Assembly (NCBI RefSeq): GCF_000016525.1
Contig: NC_009515.1
Span: 1,328,501-1,392,500, forward strand
Origin: Methanobrevibacter smithii ATCC 35061
Lineage (GTDB): Archaea; Methanobacteriota; Methanobacteria; Methanobacteriales; Methanobacteriaceae
Direction of reading: 5' to 3'
Length of the DNA: 64,000 nt
In this document: one piece after another, positions 33,999 through 44,656 of the stretch
How the letters are laid out: every line of letters starts with the position of its first letter
Position numbering within the stretch: position 1 is the first letter of the stretch
The notes under the pieces: generated by a model
Databases searched by the model: none
What the model saw: the letters and a program-made list of their open reading frames with translations, nothing else
Told to the model about the DNA's origin: nothing
Made by a program: the position numbers and the translations under genes

Positions 33999-35204
33999 AT
34001 GAGAAACATAATTGTAAAAGAATTAAATCAAACTTATATTGAAGATATCGATATTGAAATCGTTGAAAGAAAAGGTATAGGTCACCCAGACAGTATTAGT
34101 GATGGTATTGGTGAAACTGTAAGTGAAGCTTTATGTAAAATGTATATGGATGAATTAGGTGGAGTTCTTCACCATAATACTGACGAAGTTCAAATTACTG
34201 CTGGTGAATCCAATCCTGTATTCGGCGGAGGTAAAATCTTAAAACCTATCGATATATTATTAACTGGTAGGGGAGTTTCAGAATATGACGGAATTAAATT
34301 CCCTCTTGACAGAGTAGCTATTGAAGCAGCTAAAAACTTTTTAGATGATACTATCATTAATTTAGATGTTGAATTGGATACTGTTGTTGAATGTAAAATC
34401 GGACACGGATCTGGAGATTTAGTAGATGTATTTAAAAGAGAAGGTGCACCTTCTTCAAATGATACTTCTTTTGGTGTAGGTTATGCTCCATTTTCAGAAA
34501 CTGAAACTTTAGTTAAAGCTACTGAAGAATTATTAAACTCAAAACCTTTCAAAGCTAAACATCCTGCTGTTGGTGAAGATATTAAAGTTATGGGTTTAAG
34601 GGAAGGAGAAAAAATTACCTTAACTATTGGATGTGCAATGGTTTCAAAATTTGTTGCAAACAGAGAAGAATACATTGCTGTTCGTGAAGAATTAAAAGAT
34701 ATTGTATCTGATCTTGCAACCAAATACACCAACAGGGAAGTTGAAGTATTCGTTAACACTGCAGACAATGATGATGCAACTGATGAATCAGGTTATTATT
34801 TAACTGTAACCGGTACTTCTGCTGAAATGGGGGATGACGGTTCTGTAGGTAGAGGAAACAGAGCTAACGGATTAATTACTCCGTGCAGACCAATGTCCAT
34901 GGAAGCTAGTTCCGGTAAAAACCCTATTAACCATGTAGGTAAAATTTACAATATTTTATCTAATGAAATAGCTAAGGATGTTGTTGAAAATGTTGAAGGA
35001 ATCAAACAGATGAATGTTATGATTTTAAGCCAAATTGGTAAACCTATCGATCAGCCAAAAGCAGCTTCTACTCAGGTTATCTTGGAAGACGGTGTCAAAC
35101 TTGAAGATGTTGATAAAAAAGTAGAACAAATTGTTGACAGGTGGCTTGAAGATATATCAATCATTACAGAAAATGTTGTTCAAGGAAAAACAAGAACATT
35201 TTAG
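33999..35204 (+). CDS. mat: S-adenosylmethionine synthetase, archaeal type
   Basis: The 401-residue protein belongs to the archaeal MAT family (PF01941), unrelated in detail to bacterial MetK. It makes S-adenosylmethionine from methionine and ATP. The [17 protein letters not shown] motif near 24-40, [31 protein letters not shown] and [15 protein letters not shown] are all present, and the length is typical. A TATA-like stretch at about 33967-33978 implies a very short leader. A terminator-like hairpin follows at 35276. Confidence 0.95.
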   Translation: MRNIIVKELNQTYIEDIDIEIVERKGIGHPDSISDGIGETVSEALCKMYMDELGGVLHHNTDEVQITAGESNPVFGGGKILKPIDILLTGRGVSEYDGIKFPLDRVAIEAAKNFLDDTIINLDVELDTVVECKIGHGSGDLVDVFKREGAPSSNDTSFGVGYAPFSETETLVKATEELLNSKPFKAKHPAVGEDIKVMGLREGEKITLTIGCAMVSKFVANREEYIAVREELKDIVSDLATKYTNREVEVFVNTADNDDATDESGYYLTVTGTSAEMGDDGSVGRGNRANGLITPCRPMSMEASSGKNPINHVGKIYNILSNEIAKDVVENVEGIKQMNVMILSQIGKPIDQPKAASTQVILEDGVKLEDVDKKVEQIVDRWLEDISIITENVVQGKTRTF

Positions 35205-35275
35205 ATTGCAGGTGTGTTTAATCAGGGTTTGATAACTGTGTATTAAATTTCCTTTCTCGTTTTTTCAACTAAATT

Positions 35276-35310
35276 AAATCTCTATTTATTAGAGATTTTT
35301 ATTTTTTTTT
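35276..35310 (+). terminator. Hairpin plus T-run after the SAM synthetase gene
   Basis: AAATCTCT (35276-35283) pairs with AGAGATTT (35291-35298) across a 7-base loop, followed by a T-rich run to about 35310. It lies 70 bases after the stop codon and before the ileS promoter region. Confidence 0.55.
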
Positions 35311-35365
35311 AAATTATTCAACACAATATATCAATTAATTTCTTATTAATATAGGGAGAATTAAC

Positions 35366-38300
35366 ATGCCAATAAAAGAGGCAGATAAATCATATGATCA
35401 TAAAAAAATAGAAAAGAAGATTCAAAACTTCTGGATAGAAGGAGATACTTTTTCTAAAGTAAATAAACTTAGAGCTAATGGTCCCCAATATTCATTTTTA
35501 GATGGGCCTCCATATTGTAGTGGTAAAATACACTTGGGAACTGCTTGGAATAAAGTTATTAAAGATTCCTACTTGCGTTATAAAAGCATGAACGGATTTA
35601 GCTTAAGGAGACAGGCTGGATGGGATATGCACGGTCTTCCGATTGAACACAAAGTGGAAGAATTGATGGGCATCAAAAGCAAACAGGAAATTGAAGAAAA
35701 CATTGGAATAGCTAAATTCGTTGATAAATGTAAGGAATTTGCAATAGACAATAAATTAGCTATGGAAAAAGAATTTGATGATTTGGGAGTTTGGATGGAC
35801 TGGGAAGACCCATACATGACTTTGGATCCTAAATACATGGAATCTTCATGGTGGACTTTAAAAAGAGCTAATGAACAAAATTTGCTTGTAAATGATAAAA
35901 GAGTAATTAGCTGGTGTCCTCATTGTGAAACAGCATTGGCTGCAGCAGAAATTGATTATGAAGAAAAGGTGGACCCTTCAATTTTTGTCAAATTCCCGGT
36001 TAAAACTCCAATATTGGAAGACAATGATTTGCCCGAATTTTTCCTTGTATGGACAACAACTCCATGGACACTTCCTGCAAACTTGGCTATCTGTGTAAAT
36101 CCTGAATTTGATTATGCACTTGTTAAGATTGACGGAGAAATTTTACTTCTTGCTCAAAACTTAGTAGAAACCGTTTTAGGTCCTGCTACCATTGTACATA
36201 AAACTAAAATACCTGCTGAGAATGAAGATGAAGAAGACAAAATCATAAAAGAAACTGAAGTTGTCTATGAGATAGTTAAAGTTGTTAAAGGTGAAAGCTT
36301 ACTTCATAAATCCTACATTTATCCGTTGGAAAAAGAAGTTTCAATACATGATGAATTTGATAAAAATGAAAATGTCCACACTATTTTACCTGGAGACCAT
36401 GTAGAGCTTGGTGAAGGTACTGGATTTGTACATACAGCACCTGGCCATGGTCCTGACGATTTTGAAGTAGGTAAAGCTTATGATTTGCCGATTTTCTGTC
36501 CTGTTGATGAAAGCGGTAATTTCACTGATGATGCAGGAAAATATGCAGGTGAATTCTGTAAAGCTGCCAATGACGGAATTATTGCTGATTTGCAAGAAAG
36601 CGGTTTGATGTATAGAAATGAAACAATAGAACACAGATATGGAGTATGCTGGAGATGTAAAACTCCTATTATATATTTAGCTACCAAACAGTGGTTCTTG
36701 AAAGTAACAGACATTAAACAAAAAATGCTTGATGAAATCGACAAAGTAGAATGGGTACCGCAATGGGCAGGTCAGGGAAGATTCAGAGACTGGGTAGACA
36801 ATGCTAAAGACTGGACCATTTCAAGACAAAGATACTGGGGTATTCCAATTCCTATTTGGGAATGTCCTGATTGTGGTGAATTAAAAGTAATAGGTTCTGT
36901 AGAGGAATTAAAAAATGAAGCTTTAAATGATATTTCTGTTGATGATGATGAGCTTGTTCACAGGCCATATGTTGATGAAATCATAATGAAATGTGATAAA
37001 TGCGGTTCTGAAGTAAAAAGAATTCCGGATGTTTTGGATGTTTGGATTGACTCAGGAGTAGCTGGATGGGCTTCATTATATTATCCTCAACAACAGGAGA
37101 AATTCAATCAATGGTTCCCGTATGACTTCATTACAGAAGGCCATGACCAGACTAGAGGATGGTTCTACTCACAATTAGGTACTGGTGTAATTTCAATGGG
37201 ACAAGTGCCATATAAAAAAGTATTGATGCATGGTTTTGTTTTGGATGAACACGGTAAGAAAATGAGTAAATCATTAGGTAATGTAGTTTCTCCTGAAGAG
37301 GTTATTGAAAAATACGGTGCTGATGTATTAAGATTCTATTTATTATGGGCAAGTAAACCATGGGATGATTTAAAATTCGTATGGGATGAATTGCTTAACG
37401 TAAATAAGATGTTTAATATTTTATGGAATGTATATGTATTTTCAACTACTTACATGTCTTTAGATGAATTTAATCCAACTAAAATAACTGAAAAAGATAT
37501 TATTTTAAGGGATGAAGACAATTGGATTATGTCAAGGGCCAATACTTTAGTAAAAGAAGTTGGTGAAGATTTAGAAAAATTATCATTCCATAAGGCTACA
37601 AGAAAAATCAATAACTTCATATTGGAAGATTTAAGCCGCTGGTATGTAAGGCTTATTCGTGGAAGAACATGGGTAGAAAGTGATGATCCGGATAAACTTG
37701 GAGCATATTACAGTTTATACACAGCTATCTACAAGCTGATTTCAGTTTTATGTCCGATAGCTCCTCATGTCTGTGAAGAAATCTATGAAAACTTAGTTAA
37801 AGGAGTAGATGAGAATGCTCCTGAAAGTATTCACATGCTTGACTGGGGATATGATGAATCTAAAATAGATTCTGATTTAGAGCAAAAAATGGATGTAGTA
37901 AGGGAAGTAATTGAAGCGTCTGCAAGAGCAAGAGATATAGCCAGATATAAACTTAGATGGCCTGTATCTGATATTACCATAGTATCTCAAGATGAAGATG
38001 TTCTTAAAGCTATTGAAGAGTTGCAAGATATTATTAAAGACCAATCAAACACTAAAGAAGTATTGACTGCTGCAGAGTTTGAAAACTTGTCATTTAATGC
38101 AAAACCTAATCTTAAGACTTTAGGTCCTAGACTTAAAGGAGATATGGGTATTGTTAAAAAATATCTTGAAGAAGCTGACGGTAATTTAATTAAAAATGAA
38201 TTGGATGATACTGGTAAATTCACTGTTGAATCAGATGGAAAATCATTTGAATTAGATGATGGGGATATATTATTTGATACTGAGCTTCCTGATGACTTTG

Positions 38301-38638
38301 TAAGTTCTGAATTTGAATTCGGTAATGTATTTGTAAATACTAATGTAACTACTGAAATCAAACAAGAAGCTATGGCTCGTGAACTTATTAGAAGAGTTCA
38401 GGACATGAGAAAAGATTTGGATTTAGATGTAGAAGCTAACATTGATGCTGTTGTAAGTACTTCTAGTGAATTTAAAGAATTAATACTCCCACAATCTGAA
38501 TTTATTGTTAATGAAATCAGAGCACGCAGTTTAATTACTTCTGATGGAAAAGAATGTTTAGATTGTGAGGATGTTTATACTAAAGATTGGGATATTGAAG
38601 GCGAAGACGTCTGTATTTCTATAAGATTAGTGCAATAG
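35366..38638 (+). CDS. ileS: Isoleucyl-tRNA synthetase
   Basis: This 1090-residue class I synthetase charges tRNA-Ile. The HIGH-type motif is [13 protein letters not shown] near 47-59, and the KMSKS motif occurs as [10 protein letters not shown]. The CP1 editing domain region ([25 protein letters not shown]) is intact. It has two zinc-binding CxxC groups in the middle (CWRC; CPDC with CDKC) and a long eukaryote/archaeal-type C-terminal extension. A GGAG site precedes the ATG. It is followed closely by purL, 9 bases apart. Confidence 0.97.
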   Translation: MPIKEADKSYDHKKIEKKIQNFWIEGDTFSKVNKLRANGPQYSFLDGPPYCSGKIHLGTAWNKVIKDSYLRYKSMNGFSLRRQAGWDMHGLPIEHKVEELMGIKSKQEIEENIGIAKFVDKCKEFAIDNKLAMEKEFDDLGVWMDWEDPYMTLDPKYMESSWWTLKRANEQNLLVNDKRVISWCPHCETALAAAEIDYEEKVDPSIFVKFPVKTPILEDNDLPEFFLVWTTTPWTLPANLAICVNPEFDYALVKIDGEILLLAQNLVETVLGPATIVHKTKIPAENEDEEDKIIKETEVVYEIVKVVKGESLLHKSYIYPLEKEVSIHDEFDKNENVHTILPGDHVELGEGTGFVHTAPGHGPDDFEVGKAYDLPIFCPVDESGNFTDDAGKYAGEFCKAANDGIIADLQESGLMYRNETIEHRYGVCWRCKTPIIYLATKQWFLKVTDIKQKMLDEIDKVEWVPQWAGQGRFRDWVDNAKDWTISRQRYWGIPIPIWECPDCGELKVIGSVEELKNEALNDISVDDDELVHRPYVDEIIMKCDKCGSEVKRIPDVLDVWIDSGVAGWASLYYPQQQEKFNQWFPYDFITEGHDQTRGWFYSQLGTGVISMGQVPYKKVLMHGFVLDEHGKKMSKSLGNVVSPEEVIEKYGADVLRFYLLWASKPWDDLKFVWDELLNVNKMFNILWNVYVFSTTYMSLDEFNPTKITEKDIILRDEDNWIMSRANTLVKEVGEDLEKLSFHKATRKINNFILEDLSRWYVRLIRGRTWVESDDPDKLGAYYSLYTAIYKLISVLCPIAPHVCEEIYENLVKGVDENAPESIHMLDWGYDESKIDSDLEQKMDVVREVIEASARARDIARYKLRWPVSDITIVSQDEDVLKAIEELQDIIKDQSNTKEVLTAAEFENLSFNAKPNLKTLGPRLKGDMGIVKKYLEEADGNLIKNELDDTGKFTVESDGKSFELDDGDILFDTELPDDFVSSEFEFGNVFVNTNVTTEIKQEAMARELIRRVQDMRKDLDLDVEANIDAVVSTSSEFKELILPQSEFIVNEIRARSLITSDGKECLDCEDVYTKDWDIEGEDVCISIRLVQ

Positions 38639-38647
38639 GTGTTTAAA

Positions 38648-40798
38648 ATGACTTTGACAGATTCTGAAATGGAATATATTGAAGGAATCCTTGGCAGGAA
38701 AATGAATGAGTTGGAAGAAGGGATGTTAGATGTAATGTTTTCAGAACATTGCTCTTACAAAAGCAGTAGGCCAATTTTAGGCACATTTCCTACTGAGGGT
38801 GAAAATATTATTTTAGGTCCTGGAGATGATGCAGGTTTAGTTTCAGTAACTGATAAATATGCTTTGGCTGTAGGTATGGAAAGTCACAACCATCCTTCAG
38901 CTATTGAGCCTTATGGAGGGGCAGGTACTGGAATCGGGGGAATTTTAAGAGATATTATTTCTATGGGTGCAAGACCAATAGCTCTTTTAGATTCTTTACG
39001 TTTTGGATCTTTAGATGATGAAAAATCAAAATATTTATTTGAACATGTTGTAGAGGGAATTTCCGACTATGGTAACAGGGTAGGAGTTCCAACAGTAGCA
39101 GGTGAAGTTGAATTTGATGATTCATTTAGAACAAATCCCTTAGTTAATGTAATGTGCGTGGGACTTGTTGAAAAAGACAAAATCGTTCGCGGAAAAGCTC
39201 CGTATGTTGGAGATGTCTTTTTATTGATGGGTGGTACAACTGGCCGTGACGGAATTCATGGTGTAACATTTGCATCAGAAGAGTTAACTTCAGATAGTGA
39301 AACAGAAGACAGGCCTGCTGTACAGGTAGCTGATCCATTTACTAAAAAAAGAGTTTTAGAAGCTTCACTTGAAATTTTGGACGAAATTAATGTTAGCGGA
39401 GTTAAAGATTTAGGTGGTGGAGGATTGACCTGCTGTATTTCAGAGCTTGTTGATGAATCAAATAACGGTGCAAGAGTTGATTTACGCAATATTCCTTTAA
39501 GGGAAACTGGAATGACTCCATATGAAATCATGCTTTCAGAATCTCAGGAAAGGATGGTTTTTGTAATTAATCCTAAAGATGTTAAAAAAGCACAGGAAAT
39601 CTGTGATAAACACGAAATTGTTTCAGCAGTTATAGGGGAAGTTATTGACGGAAATAATATGATAATTGATGATGAAGGTTCTTCTTTAGCTGATTTGCCA
39701 ACTATCTTATTGGCGGATCCCCCTTCACTTAATCGTGAATTAAAAGAAATAGCTGAAGATACCTCAAAAGTTGAAGTGGATCATCCTCCAGTTAGGCAAT
39801 CATTACTTGAACTTTTATCTTCACCTAATATTGCTTCTAAACAATGGGTTTACAAACAATATGACCATGAAGTTCAGGTAAGAACTGTTGTAAAACCAGG
39901 TGATGATGCAGCTGTTTTAAGAATTGATGATGATACTGCTATTGCACTCACAACTGATGCAAATACAATCCACACCAAATTATCTCCGTTTGACGGTGGT
40001 GCAGGTTGTGTGGCTGAAGCTATTCGTAATGTAATTTCTATGGGTGCAACTCCTTATGCTGTTGTAGATTGTCTTAATTTCGGAAATCCTGAAACTCCGG
40101 AAATTTTGTGGCAATTTAAAAGAACAATTGAAGGTATGTCTCTTGTAGCTGAGAATTTTAATGCTCCAGTTATCAGTGGAAATGTAAGTTTCTATAATGA
40201 AACCGAAGGTATTAAAATCAATCCTACTCCTGCTGTTGGTGTTATAGGTGTTGAAAACATTGAAAACATCAGAACAATGGACTTTAAAAACTCTGGTGAT
40301 AAAATCCTTTTAATCGGTACTACCTATGATGAGGTAACCGGTTCTGAATATCACAGGACTATCCATAATATTGAAAAAGGTATGGCTCCAAGAATAAGGA
40401 TTGAAGATGAATTGGCTAACGGTAAAACTATTTTAAAATTACTTGATGAAGATTCATCTAAAAATATTACAGCTGTTCATGATGTATCTCATGGTGGATT
40501 GGCTGTTGCATTATCAGAAATGGTTATGAAAGGTAATATTGGTTGTGAAATAGATTTGGATTCAATTATAACTTCTGAGGATTTGGAAGAATCAGATTTA
40601 ATTTATAGTGAATCACATGGTAGATATATTATAACAGTAAATGCTGATGCTGTTGATGAAATATTAAATAAAATAGATGTTCCTGTAGCTATTATAGGGG
40701 AAGTTAAAGGAGCTGTTTTAAAACTTGGAGATAATGAATTTACCATTGATGAATTAAATGATTCTTATCATGGAGTTATTGAAAAATATATGGCTTAA
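38648..40798 (+). CDS. purL: Phosphoribosylformylglycinamidine synthase II
   Basis: The 716-residue small-type PurL is an ATP-dependent amidotransferase subunit of purine synthesis that works with PurQ and PurS. It has [13 protein letters not shown], the catalytic/ATP-site [29 protein letters not shown], and the second-half repeat [16 protein letters not shown] 38648 follows AGGTG (38637-38641); a GTG at 38639 is in frame but has no site of its own. The gene follows ileS by 9 bases and precedes moeA by 12, suggesting one transcript. Confidence 0.96.
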   Translation: MTLTDSEMEYIEGILGRKMNELEEGMLDVMFSEHCSYKSSRPILGTFPTEGENIILGPGDDAGLVSVTDKYALAVGMESHNHPSAIEPYGGAGTGIGGILRDIISMGARPIALLDSLRFGSLDDEKSKYLFEHVVEGISDYGNRVGVPTVAGEVEFDDSFRTNPLVNVMCVGLVEKDKIVRGKAPYVGDVFLLMGGTTGRDGIHGVTFASEELTSDSETEDRPAVQVADPFTKKRVLEASLEILDEINVSGVKDLGGGGLTCCISELVDESNNGARVDLRNIPLRETGMTPYEIMLSESQERMVFVINPKDVKKAQEICDKHEIVSAVIGEVIDGNNMIIDDEGSSLADLPTILLADPPSLNRELKEIAEDTSKVEVDHPPVRQSLLELLSSPNIASKQWVYKQYDHEVQVRTVVKPGDDAAVLRIDDDTAIALTTDANTIHTKLSPFDGGAGCVAEAIRNVISMGATPYAVVDCLNFGNPETPEILWQFKRTIEGMSLVAENFNAPVISGNVSFYNETEGIKINPTPAVGVIGVENIENIRTMDFKNSGDKILLIGTTYDEVTGSEYHRTIHNIEKGMAPRIRIEDELANGKTILKLLDEDSSKNITAVHDVSHGGLAVALSEMVMKGNIGCEIDLDSIITSEDLEESDLIYSESHGRYIITVNADAVDEILNKIDVPVAIIGEVKGAVLKLGDNEFTIDELNDSYHGVIEKYMA

Positions 40799-40810
40799 GC
40801 TGGTGCGCTG

Positions 40811-42028
40811 ATGTTTTTGTCTAAATTAGATTCTCTAAAAGATGCTTTAAAATTAATAGAAAATAATCAGAAGGTAATGGATTATGAAGAAATACCTTTA
40901 AAAGATGCTCATAAAAGGGTATTGGCTGAGGATATTATTTCTTTTCATGATTCTCCTCCTTTTGACAAATCTGCAATGGATGGTTTTGCTCTTAAGGGAG
41001 TAAATACTTTTGGAGCATCACAAAGTAATCCTAAGCATTTAAAAATTGTTGATTCAATTGGTGCAGGGGATTTTTGTGATAAGACAATAGGTGAAAATGA
41101 AGCTATTGTAATAGCTACAGGATCTCCTGTGCCTGAAGGTGCAGATGCTGTTCTAATGAAGGAATATACTACAACACAGGGGGATGAATTAACTATTTAC
41201 AGTCAGGTCACTCCAGGTGAAAATGTAAGCCCAAAAGCTGAAGATATCAGTAAAGGTGATGTGGTTTTATCTAAAAATACATTTATCAGATATCAGGAAA
41301 TGGGTTTAATAGCTTCTGCAGGTTACAATACAGTTAAAGTTTTTAAAAAGCCTAAAGTAAAAGTAATTATTACTGGTAATGAACTTGTAGAGCCGACTAA
41401 GGAAGAAATATCTAAAGCTAAAATAATCAACTCTAACCAGTACACAATTGGCTCAATGCTTGAAGACTGCGGGGTTATTTTTGATATTTGTCATGTAAAA
41501 GATAGTTTTGAAGAAGTCAAAGAAGCTATTTTGGAATCATTGGAAGAATATGACGTTATAATGACTACTGGTGGAACAGCTATCAGTAAAGGTGATGTTG
41601 TTTTAGATGTTGTTGGTGACATTGGTGAAATACTGTTCCATGGTGTATCCATAAGGCCTGGAAAGCCTATTGGTGCAGGTATTGCTAATGATAAAATGAT
41701 ATTTACATTTTCAGGACAGCCAGTTGCAGCTATGTCTCAATTTGATATCTTTGCAAGGAAATATTTATTTAATATGCAGGGCAGAGACTTTAATTTCCAT
41801 ATCGTCCAAAGAGAATCTTTATTAAAAATTCCTTCTCAGCTTGGAAGAACTGATTTCATCCGTGCATTTTCAGATGATGATTTTGCAAGGCATGTGTTAA
41901 ACAGAGGTTCTGGTATAATCAGGTCTATGGTGGAGGCAAACAGCTACATCATAATAGATGAAAATGATGAAGGATATCAAAAAGGCGATATAGTTGATGT
42001 TGTCTTCTTTGATTCATTAATTTGGTAG
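40811..42028 (+). CDS. moeA: Molybdopterin molybdotransferase MoeA
   Basis: The 405-residue protein inserts molybdate or tungstate into molybdopterin; in this methanogen it would serve formylmethanofuran dehydrogenase and formate dehydrogenase. Conserved segments are PPFDKSAMDGFAL near 53-65, ATGSPVPEGADAVL, MTTGGTAISKGD, the GKPIGAG and SGQPVAAM motifs, and a domain-IV-like tail. The length is normal. It lies 12 bases after purL and 16 bases before an M50 protease. A second molybdopterin gene (moaC) occurs at 56692. Confidence 0.94.
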   Translation: MFLSKLDSLKDALKLIENNQKVMDYEEIPLKDAHKRVLAEDIISFHDSPPFDKSAMDGFALKGVNTFGASQSNPKHLKIVDSIGAGDFCDKTIGENEAIVIATGSPVPEGADAVLMKEYTTTQGDELTIYSQVTPGENVSPKAEDISKGDVVLSKNTFIRYQEMGLIASAGYNTVKVFKKPKVKVIITGNELVEPTKEEISKAKIINSNQYTIGSMLEDCGVIFDICHVKDSFEEVKEAILESLEEYDVIMTTGGTAISKGDVVLDVVGDIGEILFHGVSIRPGKPIGAGIANDKMIFTFSGQPVAAMSQFDIFARKYLFNMQGRDFNFHIVQRESLLKIPSQLGRTDFIRAFSDDDFARHVLNRGSGIIRSMVEANSYIIIDENDEGYQKGDIVDVVFFDSLIW

Positions 42029-42044
42029 GCTAAGAGGTCGTTTA

Positions 42045-43190
42045 ATGAATGGTATTTATTATTATTTAATAGCTTTCATTGTTATCTGGATATTGGCATT
42101 TGGACTGAAAAATAAATTAACTAATCATGGATTTGAAATTCAGTTTCCTCTTATAATGTGGAGAACTGAAAAGTTTAAAAATTTCATAAAAAGAATGGCT
42201 AATCTTTCTCCAAAGTTTTGGAAATGGTTTATGAATATAGGGATTGTAATTTCATATATTGCAATGATATATATTACATGGACTCTGGTTAGTTCATTAT
42301 CATCAATGTTGGAAACTCCTTCAGTTTCTTTAGTTATTCCTGGTGTTGAAATGCCGGGTTCATCAATTTATGTTCCTTTGGGATATGGATTAATTGCTTT
42401 AGCTACTGTATTGATAGTTCATGAATTTTCTCATGGCATATTGGCTATTGTTGAGAAAATAAATGTTAAATCAGTAGGTTTGATGTTATTCGCAATTCTT
42501 CCGGGAGCATTTATGGAACCTGATGAGGAAGAAATGAAAGAAGCTAAGAAATCTTCTAAATTAAGAATATATGCTGCAGGGTCAATGGCAAACATTACTT
42601 TGGCAGTGATGGCTCTTTTAATAGTTTCTGCAGTAGGATCTTATGTTATTCCTTCTACTTTTGAAGAAGATGGGATTGAAGTTGACAGGCTTGTAGGTGA
42701 TTCTCCCGCAAGTAAGGTTCTTAAAGAGGGAATGATTATTGAATCAATTGATAATCATAAGGTTCATGATTCAAACAGCTATGTAAATGCGGTTAATAAT
42801 CTTAAACCTGGTCAAAACATAACTATAGGCACGAATGAAGGTGATTATTCTATAATTTTAGATAAAAATCCAAACAATGAGTCTAAAGGATATATGGGTA
42901 TTCAAGCAGCTAAACATTATGAATTAAATGATGGTGTAGCTAGCATATATGGTGATACACTGCCTTGGATATGGTTTGGGGTACTTGAACTGTTCCAGTG
43001 GATATGTATACTGAATTTAGGTATTGGTTTATTTAATTTACTTCCATTAAAACCATTGGACGGAGGGCACATGTTTGAAACATTGCTTAGCTATAAACTG
43101 CCTAAATACTTCTATAAACCTATTGTAAATTCATTATCTTTGATTTTAGGAATGATTATTATATTTAGCATTGTATATGGATTTTTATAA
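42045..43190 (+). CDS. M50-family site-2 membrane protease with PDZ domain
   Basis: The 381-residue membrane protein has the zinc site HEFSHG near 127-132, preceded by several hydrophobic helices. A PDZ-like domain lies at about 210-275 (GDSPASKVLKEGMIIESI, NLKPGQNITIG), and the second metal-binding motif NLLPLKPLDGGH is near 334-345. Such proteases cut membrane-anchored proteins within the bilayer, often to release regulators. The substrate is unknown. It has a GAGGT ribosome binding site and probably ends the ileS-purL-moeA transcript. The scarred region follows. Confidence 0.88.
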   Translation: MNGIYYYLIAFIVIWILAFGLKNKLTNHGFEIQFPLIMWRTEKFKNFIKRMANLSPKFWKWFMNIGIVISYIAMIYITWTLVSSLSSMLETPSVSLVIPGVEMPGSSIYVPLGYGLIALATVLIVHEFSHGILAIVEKINVKSVGLMLFAILPGAFMEPDEEEMKEAKKSSKLRIYAAGSMANITLAVMALLIVSAVGSYVIPSTFEEDGIEVDRLVGDSPASKVLKEGMIIESIDNHKVHDSNSYVNAVNNLKPGQNITIGTNEGDYSIILDKNPNNESKGYMGIQAAKHYELNDGVASIYGDTLPWIWFGVLELFQWICILNLGIGLFNLLPLKPLDGGHMFETLLSYKLPKYFYKPIVNSLSLILGMIIIFSIVYGFL

Positions 43191-43201
43191 TAAATCCTGT
43201 T

Positions 43202-43470
43202 TTATTTTTTAATAGGGATAATTTCCTTTTTCTTCATATTCTTTTTTAACCATTCTTTAAAAATAGAATCATATATTTTATACTTATTTTCATCTAATTC
43301 TATTAAACTCTTATTTTGCAAGGTTTTTTAGTGAAACACCAATAGTTTCGATGGTTACATCTAAGTTTATTTGCTATTTCAATTCTTTTTCAATAAGAGA
43401 TATAATGATTCTTTTCTTGGTTATTTAGTTTGTACCATTCATTTGTTAAATGCATTTCCTAAGGCAAGCT
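43202..43470 (-). pseudogene. C-terminal relic of an archaeal AAA-type ATPase
   Basis: Read on the minus strand, several short frames join into a typical ATPase tail. They give a YDQLALGNAFNK segment, then IANKL, then DVTIETIGVSLKN, then LQNKSLIELDENKYKIYDS and IFKEWLKK. This is a winged-helix followed by the YxixDxxFxxWL ending common in archaeal PF01637-type ATPases. At least two single-base frameshifts and in-frame stops interrupt it, and the N-terminal ATP-binding part is missing. It ends at a stop at 43202. The truncated end coincides with repeat copy 1 at 43472. It is a dead gene. Confidence 0.5.
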
Positions 43471-43471
43471 G

Positions 43472-43508
43472 GTCATAATTTCACATTTCCGTTAATATGT
43501 TTAAAAAC
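43472..43508. repeat. 37-bp direct repeat, copy 1
   Basis: The 37-base sequence starting GTCATAATTTCACATTTCC and ending GTTTAAAAAC is identical to 43953-43989 and in the same orientation. This copy lies 12 bases beyond the stop codon of the orphan gene and directly next to the ATPase relic. Its flanks differ from those of copy 2. Confidence 0.9.
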
Positions 43509-43520
43509 TCAACTCACCTC

Positions 43521-43919
43521 TTATTTATTATATATTTTATCTTCAAAGTATTTACCTTCTTTGTTGAAAATCTCCAATAAACTCATACTAGTTATTGATT
43601 CATAGTTTATGATATCTTTATTTAGTAATTCTTCTTTGAGAACTCCTTTAAATTGAGGATACTTTTCAACAAACCTCACTAATTCTTCAGCATGAAAGAA
43701 AAAATCAGTTTTATGCATTTTAACATACTCATTACGTTTCACATGTTTTAATACATATACCCTTTTTAAATTATTTTCTTCAATAATTTTTAATCTAGTA
43801 GGATTATCTTTAAATTGTAAAGAAATCCCCCATGGTAAAAAATCAGGTATATTAATTAATTCTTCTTTTTTTTGATTCACAAATGACAAATCAATATATT
43901 TTGACTTCAAATTTTCCAT
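43521..43919 (-). CDS. Orphan 132-residue protein between direct repeats
   Basis: The family is not recognised. The protein is charged and soluble, with no membrane segment or signal peptide. Notable segments are DFLPWGISLQFKDNPTRLKI, VYVLKHVKRNEYVKMHKTDF and FFHAEELVRFVEKYPQFKGV. A GGTG ribosome binding site lies 6 bases before the ATG (about 43926-43929), and a TATA-like TTTATAATAA lies upstream near 43998-44007. The gene therefore looks functional even though its surroundings are decayed. It is bracketed by perfect 37-bp direct repeats, which suggests arrival by insertion or recombination. A helix-rich regulator or small effector is possible but unsupported. Confidence 0.6.
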   Translation of the reverse strand: MENLKSKYIDLSFVNQKKEELINIPDFLPWGISLQFKDNPTRLKIIEENNLKRVYVLKHVKRNEYVKMHKTDFFFHAEELVRFVEKYPQFKGVLKEELLNKDIINYESITSMSLLEIFNKEGKYFEDKIYNK

Positions 43920-43952
43920 TTAATTCACCAACAAGATATCAATTATTCTTAA

Positions 43953-43989
43953 GTCATAATTTCACATTTCCGTTAATATGTTTAAAAAC
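43953..43989. repeat. 37-bp direct repeat, copy 2
   Basis: This is a perfect copy of 43472-43508. It lies in the presumed leader of the orphan gene, between its TATA-like box and its start codon. Recombination between the two copies would remove 481 bases, exactly the orphan gene and one repeat. Confidence 0.9.
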
Positions 43990-44194
43990 ACACATTGCAT
44001 TATTATAAATATGGAAAAAACTTGAAAATAACTTGGTTTTTTATAAAAAAGCATAAATGCTTTTGAGAACTCTTGAAAAATCATTAAAAATAAGTGTTGT
44101 AAAATTAGTTAAATTAAAAATAGATTCGGATACTGAATATAAATCCGGAGTTAAAAAAAAGATTAAGGAAGAATAATTAAATTCTTTCCTAAAT
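43990..44194. other. Intergenic region with a hairpin and a short orphan frame
   Basis: AAAAGCAT (44047-44054) and ATGCTTTT (44057-44064) form a perfect hairpin. A 39-codon plus-strand frame (44057-44176, starting MLLRTLEKSLKISVVKL) is rich in Lys and ends KKKIKEE. It has no ribosome binding site and looks like the tail of a lost gene. The rest is AT-rich with no other feature seen. Confidence 0.35.
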
Positions 44195-44608
44195 CTAGAA
44201 GTATCTTTCTAAAATTCCTTCTAAGATTTTGTAGTGGCGTCCTTCATCTTTGGAACTTTCTTTGAAGAAGTCAGTTGCATCTTCGAGGTTTTCAGCTGCA
44301 GCTTTTTCAGATGCTTCTCTTTTTTCAGCGTTAGCCATTTTTTCTCCTTCTAACATCATTTCAATGTTAGCTTTGAGATCATCTTTAATGATTCCGTTCA
44401 TTTCACAGAATCTTGCTGCGTGTTCTGCTTCTTCCCAAGCTAATCTTTTGAATACTTCAGCTAATTCTCCGTAACCAGACCTTGATGCTTGTCTAGACAT
44501 AGCTAAGTACATACCTACTTCTTGGGTTTCTCCGTTGAAATTGTTTTGTACTTCTTTTTCTACTCCAGTACCTACAGTACTGCCTATTTTATGTTCGTAT
44601 TTAATCAT
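44195..44608 (-). CDS. Rubrerythrin-like ferritin-fold diiron protein
   Basis: The 137-residue protein has a four-helix ferritin-like fold with metal-ligand motifs [29 protein letters not shown] and, near the end, [16 protein letters not shown]. It lacks the C-terminal rubredoxin domain of full rubrerythrins. Such proteins reduce peroxide to water in anaerobes. The start is the ATG at 44608, placed after GGAGGT (44617-44622 on the plus-strand coordinates); an in-frame TTG at 44623 lies upstream of that site. It follows the F420H2 oxidase gene by 48 bases on the same strand, matching the oxidative-stress operon known in Methanothermobacter. Confidence 0.85.
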   Translation of the reverse strand: MIKYEHKIGSTVGTGVEKEVQNNFNGETQEVGMYLAMSRQASRSGYGELAEVFKRLAWEEAEHAARFCEMNGIIKDDLKANIEMMLEGEKMANAEKREASEKAAAENLEDATDFFKESSKDEGRHYKILEGILERYF

Positions 44609-44656
44609 AATAATAACCTCCAATTATTAGTAATTAATAAATTTATATTTCATATT

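Noticed and set aside
36386-36744. Minus-strand open frames inside ileS
   Set aside because: They have no ribosome binding site, their composition mirrors the strong ileS reading frame, and they show no protein motif.
44057-44176. Possible 39-residue lysine-rich gene
   Set aside because: It has no ribosome binding site, its start codon lies inside a hairpin, and it ends like the tail of a larger lost gene. Not called as a gene.
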